Position numbers and translations under genes: made by a program. From Phoronis ovalis (Eukaryota; Phoronida; Phoronidae), in assembly GCA_028565635.1 (NCBI GenBank), contig JAOXYB010039407.1:1-13248 (forward strand): a stretch of 13,248 nucleotides of DNA, in the 5' to 3' direction. How positions within the stretch are numbered: the stretch's first letter is position 1; every line of letters starts with the position of its first letter. Under the pieces are notes generated by a model. The model had not been told where the DNA came from. It was given only the letters and a program-made list of their open reading frames with translations, and made no database searches. This document shows, piece by piece, positions 1-10,000 of the stretch.

Positions 1-614
1 CCAAATTTCGTACACCCCCCAAAATTAAAAAAAATAATTATTTTATTTTTGTACGAATTTGAGAAGAATTACCGTAAATAGTTGTTTATGTATTGATATG
101 CTCACAAAAAGGAGAGTACTTCTAAGATCAAAGAACATAAGATTTTAATTTTTTGCTCAGCATGCGAAGGATGCGTTTTGTGAATGAATCGCGTGAGCGC
201 ACGCAGAAGTACGTCATTGGTCATTCACAGAATGCGACATGCTGGGATCTTTTGGGTCTAAGACTGGTGGCTCCACCAAGTGCATGCAAATAGTCTATTA
301 TTAAACAAATAATTGCTGTTTATTTTCTTATTAATAGTAAAAACTGCACTGTAAATATTTATGTGTTTGATTTGTTAGGAAGCATTATAGCATCAGTGTC
401 AATGGAATAAAACTATGATATGCATTTGTTTACAATCTGACACCCCATGACAATGTCAACAAACACTATTCCACATTTATTATTTTACATCATTCTAAAA
501 CGTGCGCAGAAATAAACAATTTTGAACATAAGCTATGCATTTAACTTCACCAAAATTATTTTACATGCAACTTATAGTGCAAGAAATCGAATACTATGTA
601 CATAATATACTTAC
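1..614 (-). other. Phosphomannomutase intron 1 (5' part)
   Basis: This stretch follows the donor of phosphomannomutase exon 1 in the transcript direction. I found no second exon: the conserved GGSD stretch expected in exon 2 is absent from all three minus-strand frames, so the intron probably continues past the window edge. It contains a palindromic repeat (158-299) and, at the edge, an inverted pair (AAATTTCGTAC at 3-13 and GTACGAATTT at 51-60) around an A/T-rich core, possibly the end of another repeat. Confidence 0.7.
158..299 (-). repeat. Palindromic dispersed repeat, copy 1
   Basis: The segment has imperfect inverted arms: 158-187 (CAGCATG, then GCGTTTTGTGAATGA) and 221-244 (TCATTCACAGAATGC, then GACATGCTG). 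A GC-richer loop with alternating CGCGTGAGCGCACGC lies between them. An outer block (ACCAAGTGCATGCA at 275-288, then AGTCTATT) follows. The reverse complement of the whole segment matches 7960-8090 with moderate divergence, so it is a dispersed family and not a single-copy hairpin. It has no coding capacity and lies in phosphomannomutase intron 1. It is probably a non-autonomous, MITE-like element; the exact ends and any target duplication are not clear. Confidence 0.65.
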
Positions 615-683
615 CTGTCTAGGGGCTGTAAGAGTCCCATCAACATCAAACAAACATATAGTGGACGTGTCACGGGCCGCCAT
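615..683 (-). CDS. PMM2: Phosphomannomutase, first coding exon (partial gene)
   Basis: Read on the minus strand from the ATG at 683, this 69-nt exon encodes 23 residues that begin MAARDTSTIC and continue LFDVDGTLTAPRQ. DVDGT is HAD-superfamily motif I; in this family its first Asp is the phosphorylated nucleophile. The string LCLFDVDGTLTAPRQ is characteristic of eukaryotic PMM1/PMM2, cytosolic enzymes that convert mannose-6-phosphate to mannose-1-phosphate for GDP-mannose synthesis. The exon ends CAG followed by the donor GTAAGT, in phase 0 after Arg-Gln; from memory human PMM2 exon 1 ends at the same codon. An in-frame TGA lies seven codons upstream, so this ATG is the start unless an upstream exon is spliced in. 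A tiny upstream ORF (ATG TTT TGA, 694-686) precedes it in another frame. I cannot tell PMM1 from PMM2; many invertebrates have one gene. Remaining exons lie beyond position 1. Confidence 0.9.
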
Positions 684-687
684 TTTC
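676..687 (-). promoter_or_regulatory. TISU/YY1-like element over the phosphomannomutase start codon
   Basis: The minus strand reads GAAAATGGCGGC around the ATG. This matches 11 of 12 positions of the TISU consensus SAASATGGCGGC, which is also a YY1 site. In mammals TISU acts both as a promoter element and as a scanning-free initiation signal on mRNAs with very short leaders. The match is seen directly; function in this organism is inferred. Confidence 0.5.
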
Positions 688-919
688 AAAACATCTCCAA
701 ATCAATCTCCAAAATGTAAAGAGCTCTTGGACAGGAAAAAAAATGAGATTATGTGCATCTCTTTCGATTCTACATCTAGATATCTTTCACAAACAACTTT
801 TATCCATTGATCAAACTATAACATTTCTTACATAGGTTGAATACGCATGTACAAAAAGAAATTCTTCATCAATTTGTTATCCGCTAGATGTCCCTAAAAA
901 AAGTTCATAAACATGCAAG
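684..919. promoter_or_regulatory. Probable bidirectional promoter between phosphomannomutase and SNX14
   Basis: Only 236 bp separate the ATG of the minus-strand phosphomannomutase from the ATG of the plus-strand SNX14 orthologue. Both 5' leaders and the promoter(s) must lie here unless either gene has a distant non-coding first exon. The segment is AT-rich, with no convincing TATA box or CCAAT box in the usual position for either gene. Each start codon is itself in a YY1/TISU-like context. Calling it a shared promoter is inferred from the head-to-head layout and short spacing; start sites cannot be read from the sequence. Confidence 0.6.
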
Positions 920-927
920 ATGTCGGA
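916..927 (+). promoter_or_regulatory. TISU-like context over the SNX14 start codon
   Basis: The start context CAAGATGTCGGA matches 10 of 12 positions of the TISU consensus SAASATGGCGGC, including all four bases before the ATG; the mismatches are T for G after the ATG and A for C at the end. Position -3 is A, favourable for initiation. Two upstream out-of-frame ATGs (888 and 914) would interfere in a longer leader, which favours a transcription start close to this ATG. Confidence 0.4.
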
Positions 928-1008
928 AGTGGGCAGGTTGCTCAAGCAACACAGAAAATTTTCTACAGCAGCTGGCCTATTGTCAGTGCTTTCCATCATC
1001 CTATACAG
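920..1008 (+). CDS. SNX14: SNX14 exon 1 (start, first membrane helix)
   Basis: From the ATG at 920 this encodes MSEVGRLLKQHRKF and then a hydrophobic run ending SVLSIILY, with two bases (AG) left over. It shows a short basic cytosolic tail followed by the first membrane helix. The donor GTATTT at 1009 is weak. The start is chosen because an in-frame TAA lies four codons upstream (908-910) and the phase-2 end matches exon 2. The N-terminal tail is about 16 residues shorter than I recall for human SNX14. The downstream membrane helix and the exon 2 junction are the main support. Confidence 0.82.
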
Positions 1009-4000
1009 GTATTTTTGCTTACCTATATGTTACTTATTTTGTAGTAAAAATCACGATTCGTATGCCGCTGCAAATCAATTGTAATTACTGTCTTTCGTAA
1101 CTGTCAGTGTCATTGCCTGGCACCAGCAAATTGGTCTCTGGTGTCAGAACATTTCTTGTAAAATCTATATTGTTTGTTTCGCATATACTATCATTAAATA
1201 ATCTGATGTTTGTATTCTGATCATATGACAGGGTTTTTTTCTTTTTTGGATTCGCAGAAGTGTTCTTAACTCATCCTGTAGAATTAAACTGTATGACAAT
1301 AAAATACAATATGTGTGTAAATCTAAATATAAATTAAGTATGTTTATTTCCTTTTCAGCTACATTCATTATATTTTAGTAATATGGGTATTCATCATAGG
1401 AATTATATTTTGCTATTTTGCTTTTAGGTAAGTAAACTCTCTGTTTCATTAACAATTTTAACATAATAAAACGAGAAATTTGATCATTAGTTAGTGCATG
1501 GAAATATTTTTAAATTGAGTAGATTTGTGAGTTATGTTCTCCTATTAAATATTGGTTTATGACCGTCAATCAAATAATTATCTTCTTAGAAGTATTATGG
1601 TACAGAGAAACAAACCAGTTTTTAGATATGCAGAAGAGTATTTCTTCTAAAAACATCTTATAAATGTCAGAAAGGATATCTCAACAATTGTCTCAAGACC
1701 TATATATAGTAAACATATTGTGAGTTGTGAGTTTATGTATTGGTGAATTGTAAGGTTGCCTTGTCCTCGCAATCACTGTCATGAATTACAAAATGTACAA
1801 ATGCCTTCCATGCTATCATTTTTGGGATGGGTGTTATTAGGATGCAGGAAAAAATGACACCACTTTAACAAAGTATCAAGTAGGTTTTGAATTTTTTCAT
1901 GCAAGTAAATATTATAATGTAGATATGTTATATGTTGTGAAGTTTAAAATTTTGAAGCAAACACAAAACTTACTAGTATTATGTCTCCATTATGTTTTAT
2001 GTTTTCCAGACAAAAGTCAACTTTTTCAATCACAGCAGAATTTTGTTGCTAATAAAAGTTGTTTTATGAAATCAGGACTGAAATTGCCCTTCATGATGCG
2101 ATTGAGTTGAGATAATGATGGGAAAATATTAAATCATATCTAATGAATAATCCAGATATGTGAGGTGTCCATGTATATGATATATACTCAAGTAATGCTC
2201 ACTAGATTTTAACAAAGAAATGTTAGCTAAAATTACACCTAACATTTTAAATTGTTTAAAAAAAGTTGTTGCATGAAGCAGTTGAAAATTTCATTCAATC
2301 CACTCAGAAATTGTCTATGAGCTGTTTGAAAATAAAATAATTGTGAACACCATATACATTAACTTTAAAGCCATTGTGCATGTGAGACAAATGTTGTATT
2401 TTGAGATATTTTATATTGTATTGTGAACGGCAGAATGTTTGTTTTATAGGCACTAGTATAAATAGTATACAGTTCTGTTAAATATTTTTATTTTAGTTGG
2501 TGGTGTCGTACTTCCTTTCCTAGCTTTCATTTCTATCAAGATTTGTTTTAAAAAGTTTAGTTAAATAAGCTATTGTTTTATCCAGTTATTTTGTTTATTG
2601 GTCTGGTATAATGTATAACCTATCTTTGGACTTTGTTACTCTAGGTGATACATGTATTTATGGTTTAACTGTAACAATATCTTTTGTCAAAAGTGTTTCT
2701 GTATTGTTAAAGTAATGCATTTCTGCTCAGGACCATTTATTTTTATTTTTGTGCAATGGCTTAATATTAGTTCATACATATGTAAATAGGTGCAGTTTAA
2801 TTCAATTTGCAACACATTAAGTGACTTCTTATTTATTTATCATATTAAAATCAATAATATACATTTCTCTTTGAGAAAAGTATGTGAATAAATGTCTAGT
2901 AGGTAACCAGATGTCATTATATCTACATTAATAAAAAGCTGATTTTGCAAAACTGCATTTAATAAAGTATCTACGTAGATAGGATGACATAGTAGCGGTC
3001 GTCTATCTGTATAGTTGCAGAAACCAAATAGGAAAAATGCATGTAGAAAGAAACCTGGGCTTAGTTAATGCTTGACATTTTAAGAAGGAAAGGAAATGCA
3101 TCAGTTTATTCTTCATAAAAACTTAACATACCAGGGTTTCTGTAAAAAGCTTTCTGAAAGAATTGTCCCACAGCCAACTTTTTGTCAACAAAATACTGAA
3201 TGACACATAAAAGTTTGGAAATTGCTATGGTCCTTAAAAGAGTCAGTTGGATTTATTATCAGTGTGTGACATAAACTTGTGAGGAGCTCATTCACGGGCT
3301 TCTCAAACAAATTTATTTTCATAAAGTTTGTATTTGCAGAGTACTTCATTATTAGTTTTGTTCTCGTTCTTATCTGTTAGCTTTTTCGGAGTTGGTGGTG
3401 TGTTAAGGCACAGCTCCCATTATCAAGATTAAAGGGTTAACAACTGGTAACACTTAGGCAGAAGACACATGAATTCAGTTCACAAAGTTATAGTGAATTT
3501 TTTTTTTACCAAAATCAACAATTTCATATTTCACTATAAGGTTAAAGTACTATATTTTGTGTGAATGCCTTCTCACTGTGTGAACTTGTCTGAAACAGTC
3601 ACATTACATATCACTCCCAGATATCACTGACAGATGCATAGGAACACTTAATTTATACTGTCAATCAAAGGCTATTTTGCTGACATACATTGGATGGTCA
3701 AACCTATAAAGAATGGATTTTCATTTGGTTTTATAAGTTGGTTTTGTGGGTTACAAAAACCTTTATCATAATATTTGATTTTTAAAATTTAGCTTCAGAA
3801 ACCAGGCACATTGTTTGAATTTAAATATATCTTTAATATCAAGAAAATGCAAAAGATGGTATCAGATAGGATGTTGTTATAGGCTACCATCTGCATGTAA
3901 ATTGTACAATTATATCATATTGTGCAATTGAAATTCGGTTGCTAGTTTTTGTATAAAAAGTCTGTAGTGAGTTTTCGTTATTTGAATGTATGATGGCTAG

Positions 4001-7000
4001 ACAAGAGAACATTGCACAGATTACGTGAAATGAGATTTCCTCATTATACACACAATGTTATGTTTGACACTGTGTTTTATATTGATTTTTATATTTCAGC
4101 CCAGAAAGCTTATGCCCTAATTTATTAATTATGTTTGCTAGAAGAAAAAAGGTAAGTTTATAAGATTGAATCCATCTACAAAAAGGTGTAAATATTAATT
4201 AAAAATGATATTTAGAATAATACCATTTATTGGTGGCTGTTTCATAGGTTTTGCATTTAAAAACACAGCATCCAGTCTGTTATTATATTGTAGAGCATAT
4301 AACACTGAAGTATGTCCTATGATATTATTAAAATTAAATTGTATCCTAACACCATAGTACAACAAGCATGTATTGTATGCATGTTTAATGCTGATACAAT
4401 GATGTTTCTTTTTCTTGTTTTTATTCCATTGCTACATAAAGAGGGGTTTTGTATTTTAATAATTTAATATTTTAATAATTAAAATTATTTATATATAATA
4501 ATGTTTTTCTCATAGTATATACTATAAAATAAGTTTTAACTTAAACTTACTAGAAATGCAAGTCACATTCATGGTTTTTATACTGTTGGAAACATTTTAA
4601 GAAAAAAGAGTTCCGTTTTTACCAGTAACACTGTTCATTTACAAAAAGGAACAAGAAAAATTATTGAAATAAAATGGAACAATTCCACAGATAAATTTTA
4701 CGTTTTGTTGCAGGCACCAAATAATGCTGCATTAAAAGTTTGTCCTGTGTGTTCAGATGCAGCATGTAAAAGACACAAGCCTGGGCAAAGTATACAAGAA
4801 ACTCAACCATGGACAGACTTAAAAATACCTGCCAAAGTAGATAAAGCTTTATCAGAGGTGAGTATGATCAGTTCCATAATTCGGCAACCAATTGTTTATA
4901 GGTGACCTCTCAAAATATTTTACCAGCAAGGAAGATATCAAATAGTTGTTTTCAATAGAAAGTCTATGTAACTACCCCCCAAAATATCAATTTTTACATT
5001 TAGTTTAGCTTAGTTTTCAATCTTGATTCTTGCTATTTTTACTCGGAGCTATGGAAGTACCTCATAATGATGAAAGTTGCTTTGATTGTATAGGTTAAAC
5101 ATTTTCTTTAGCTGATTACTTGTGTTAAAAAATGAAGCAATTGAGAAAATATGTTGTCTTTCAGATTTTAGAATTGGTGTTAAAAGAGTTTGTGTACACA
5201 TGGTATAGGTAATGTAACATTTTTACAAAATAATTAATTCGCACAAGTTTCATGACATCAAATTATACATAAGTACTATAGAAAAGTATAAATTTGACAG
5301 AAAAGTATAAATAAGGCAGGAGCTCTCATCAGCAGTCACAATGGTGTATTTAACATGGATTTGGTAATTAGTCACACTGCTTGTCACCTTTCAAGCATAC
5401 CTGTTTTACTTTTTATTCTAACTGTATTCATCACATTTTTGCTTTTCTTCAGGGACTTTAGTGAAAATGAAGAATTTGTAGATGAACTACGAAGTAGCCT
5501 TCGATTTATTATAGCAGTATTATATAAAAGGGCACAAAGGGTAAGCAACAGCATCCGACCAGCTACATTATCATGAGACCCTTGCAAATGAGATTAATGT
5601 CTGTATTAAAAGCTTTTACTGTGTAACATACAAATTAATTAAAGGTAGATTGTCCTTATCAGTGTGAATGTTCATTAGATACCGTCACAATCATATTTGT
5701 TACATTGTATGTATTGTATGTATTGCAAAATAAAAAATTTCGATATGTAATTTTGTCATGAATATCAGTTATAGTTTTAAAATGGTGGTTGTGTTTAGAT
5801 TATTATATGATAAAATACAGTGTCTATTGCTTACCATCCTGCTTACCACGCATCTGACACTTTTTATGCACACCTTTGTGTGTCCATTCTCACACACTAG
5901 ATTGTTTTGGGTGCTGCTGCCTGGCCCGCTGGTGTTGACTACCTATTTTCTGTCATCTAAGAACATCATAACTTCGCTGTGGCTTCTGTGTTTTGAGTTG
6001 CTACTTTTATGATTTGTCTAGGCACTGTGGTAGGATTTATATAATTTGTTGTGTCACTGAGATATTGACTTAGCCTATCCTGATAATTCTGTTCTGCCTA
6101 AACCATTTAGGCAATTTCATTATTTGATACTGCCATTCTTTTCACTTTGCATTGTGATACTAGGCATATTTAAATATGTGCAATTACCCCTGAATTACTC
6201 ATCTTTGTGGCACAGCATATCAGACTATCTATAAACAATGAACTATTGACTTGCCCTTTCCTGCTAATTCTATTCTGCCTAAACCTTTTATGCAATTTCA
6301 TTATTTGATATTGCCATTCCTCTCACTTTGATACTAGATCCATATTTAATTAATATGTGCAATTACCCTCCGAATTACCCTTTCTCTCATCTTTGTGGCA
6401 TAGTCAGTAACATGCCTATAAGCAATGGGGGGAAAGGTCCTGGGTTGGATTCCTGCCAAGAACACGACATAATAGGAATGTGTGACTATTTGTGTGATGT
6501 CTGTTGGTCCATAACATGATGAGTGAGTGTGTTTGTGTCAGTGAACAGCGGTTACAGGTGTTAGAATACAATAATATAAAGGTCGACAGAGAAAGAGTAA
6601 GTACCATAGCACTGCTGTAGATGTTTCATTGAATTAGGTTTGCATCTTGCACCTATTACTATGAAATTCCATCCTTTCCTTATGCATACACAAACCATCT
6701 TACATTTTTACCTTTATCCATCACTGGCTGTACATTTTATCAATCTTAGTTGATAATAAATTATTGTTTGCAAAATATTGGATTACCTCTGTATACTCTT
6801 TTATATATAATTGTAAAATATTCATTTGATTCATTATTTGTTTCCTTTCGCAGCTGGACATGCCAACACTTATAACAGAGAAGCTAATTAAAGCAACAGT
6901 ACAACATGCTCATCTTTGCTTACAAGTAAAGAGATCTGGTAATTTAATCTTCATTTGTGTTTTTTTTAATTTATTTGATAATGATGATATAAACGTTTGG

Positions 7001-10000
7001 ATATCTGGGACCGACTGTTTGCTCTGGGACTATCTGCATCCTTGTAGTGTATCATTGTCTGTGATTGGACACTTGGATATGTTTAAGTTACTAATCATAT
7101 AAGAGACTCGTTCAGACTGCATAAATAAAGCTTTCTTTGGTAGATCTTGGGTGATTATGCTGTGGCTGCTAAGGTTCTATCTAATATATATTAACTTGGG
7201 TCACCGTACCATAGCAAGGATATAATTATGTAACGGAACCTTGGTTGCCACAATTATTTCATAAACAACCGAATGTTAAATAATTTACATAATGCAGTAA
7301 TTGATAAGCCCAGCAGAGCCAGTCAAACAATTTAAAGTATTAATTCCTACGTACATGGTTTACAAAAGTAATATACATATAGTCTTGTGGACAGTTTAAC
7401 GTTAGGATAGCCGGATGTTTAACTGAGTGTATCTGATTGAACATCGTTGCTGATATTTTTGCTGTTTCAGTTTCCACTGATGAAGATTATCAGCAAGTAG
7501 CTCTGCAGCGTTTTGGCTCACATATTCACGGTGCAATGTATAGCAGGCAAGAGGAGTTGGAGTATATCAGGAAAATCATGCAAAATTTATTTCCATATAT
7601 ATTGTCAACACAAGCATTAGAGTGCAAGTAAGTAACTATTTGGCAACTTTAAACAAATAGGTAAGCGTTTCAAGTCTCGTCCAACTTCAACAAAACTTGG
7701 ATTAAAATGTTCACTGAGTTCTCAAGATAAAAATATGTAGTGGAAAATTTGGTGGCCATCTTGAATCCAAAATGGCTGCCACATCAAAACCTGTGTATTG
7801 GAAGCCATGTACTATATTGCCATGAGACACTAAATCTAGTTTATATTGTAGTACTGTCAATAAATAAAATTACTCTATTCCCAAAATATACTTTATGTGT
7901 AATAATAAGAATTCTGATTTGACACCTATATTCTCATAGTGGTAAAGTTTTGATACCGCAATAGACTGTGTGCATGCACTTGGTAGAGTCACTGTCACCA
8001 AATGACCCCAGCATGCTGATTGTGTGGATGCAAGCTTAGTGAATGAGCAGAGAACTGTGTCATTGTTTATTCACAAAATATGCATGCTATGGTTTGTTAA
8101 CTGTAAGATTAGTTATAGGCTCGGAGAGGTTACTCTTGTAAACATACATTTGGGGGGTGCAGCCTCCACTTTGAAACATGAGACAATTTAACTACCAATT
8201 TTACTGAAAAATCTGGTACCCTTGCAATACCATTTTGCTTAATTAAGTGCTAGTTACACTACCTGTCAAAATTTTAGTACCATATGACCTAGTTTCGGTG
8301 ATAGAGATCGCGATTTTAGGAGTAGCTGGATTTTTGCGACATTGCAAAACTCGAATAACGCAAAAGAAAAATCAGCACCCTTTCCTGGACTAAAAGGTAT
8401 TTCTTAAAAATGTGACACTTGAACTACCATTATACCAAAGAGGGTAATTTTACCTCAAATTTACCGACATTAAGCTTCGAATTGGCTAAAATGTACCCCA
8501 TAAGGGCAGCACCCCTCCACCTGGGAATATTTAAGCAACCTCCCCGAGTTGTAGGTAACATGGGTGGGGCTTAACCTTAGGTTTAGTCTTGTAAGGCTAA
8601 ACTTTTATTAACCTTGTTAATGTTATTTGTTTCTGTGCTTGTAACTAGAGAATTTTTGTTGGGCAAAAAAGCGCAAAAAGGTATCTTAGTCATATGATGT
8701 TAATATGTTTAGCTTTACTTTTATATGAGAGTAAAGCAGCTTATGTTTAACTGAGTGTATATTACATTTGTTATGAATTTTGTTTTTGTAGAAGCTTGTG
8801 TGCTTTAGTAAAGGAAATATTATCTGGACCAGTACTACTGACAGCATTAGATAAAATAGCAGACCCTGTAAGTAACTAAATATAGCTTTCAAAATAAAAC
8901 TTCAGTATTTAGTAAAACATATATTGATACTTAAATCATATCCAACTTATAGTAGATAAATTCTCATCTGCTTTGTATGGAATGCTACATTTTTATTACA
9001 TGTTAATTTTTTTGGATTCTGTACCAAACTTACAATGAATGATAACAAAATATCATACTTTGTGTTTCGTGTATTGCTTTGTCAAATCCCCAGTTCATAC
9101 TGTTGTATACTTTGCTTGTTTAGGGATTTTTGTGTATTAAAACTAATGTCAGTGATGTACTTTAAAATTATATAAATTAATGCAATTGTTTCTATTTGAT
9201 TTTAGGATATTGTTAATAAGTTACTACTAGTATTTTTGGATGAATCCTCACCACCAGTGAATCCCGACCCTCCATCACCTATGGTAACAATTCTGGCAGA
9301 TTTTACGCAGCCATTGTGCAAAAATACTTCTGTGAGTACACATTGCAAACTGAATCTCACTGTAAATGCCAAACTGAATATCACTGAGAAACAGTGCTAA
9401 ATGTTAATGTTTTCAATGTCAATGGATTACTGCTAAATTTGTTTGTTTGCACAATTGTTTTTGTTTGTATATAGAATCTTCATTTTAATATTTTTTTCAG
9501 AATCTCCATATGGACATAACTGATATTTTGTCTAAAGATAATGCACAAGTAGGATTATTTCCATTCATGCAGTTTATGAAAAAAGAAGGTGCTATTCATA
9601 TATTGCAATTCTACTTAGCCATTGGTGAGTTGGAAGAAAAGATAAATTGCTAGTGAACATTATGTTTTATTGAAAATTAATACAGAAAAACAATACTGAT
9701 CAATTATGTGTACCGGTCTTGGAATTTAACTTTGTATGTCTTGTTAACAAATAATGAATTTTTTGTGTTAGATTCTCACATTTTAATTTCATTTCAGATG
9801 AATTAAATAAGAAAATTTTGCGTGTTCCATTATCTTTAGCTGAGATGCTATTATTACATGAAGATATTAAATCTATATATTTGACCTACTTAAGTGAAGA
9901 AGCAACAGACAGACTGCAGATGGATGATCTCATGGTGCATGAAATAAAAATGTGTAAGACTATCAATATAACACACTGCAAATGAATGCATTCATTCCCT

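Larger units (their letters stand above)
5541..6853 (+). other. SNX14 intron 6, repeat-bearing
   Basis: A 1313-bp intron. It holds a short GTATTGTAT microsatellite-like run (5703-5728), a tandem duplication of about 180 bp (6063-6426) and a tRNA-related SINE head overlapping the second unit (6389-6462). The 84-codon hydrophobic reading frame at 5758-6012 has no splice sites in register with the gene and no recognisable family. Confidence 0.7.
7628..8791 (+). other. SNX14 intron 8, repeat-bearing
   Basis: A 1164-bp intron. It contains a probable dispersed repeat at 7679-7785, the second copy of the palindromic repeat (7960-8090), and GC-richer unassigned sequence at about 8265-8580 that looks foreign to the surrounding AT-rich intron. 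The 18-bp block shared with intron 7 is at 8743-8760. Confidence 0.65.

Noticed and set aside
535-810. 91-codon plus-strand open frame before SNX14
   Set aside because: It is antisense to phosphomannomutase exon 1, whose DVDGT motif, splice donor and start context are far more convincing.
4456-4500. Possible regulatory or origin-like AT tract
   Set aside because: Simple TTTAATAATT low complexity in an already AT-rich intron; no further signal.
5758-6012. 84-codon hydrophobic open frame in intron 6
   Set aside because: It lies wholly inside an intron that joins exons 6 and 7 exactly as in SNX14, has no family resemblance, and its hydrophobicity follows from T-rich sequence.
6389-6462. Functional tRNA gene
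   Set aside because: A and B boxes are present, but I see no complementary acceptor stem or proper anticodon arm; a SINE head explains it better.
6926-6931. Earlier donor GTAAAG for SNX14 exon 7
   Set aside because: It would end the exon in phase 0, which does not fit exon 8 (needs one carried base) and would break the reading frame.
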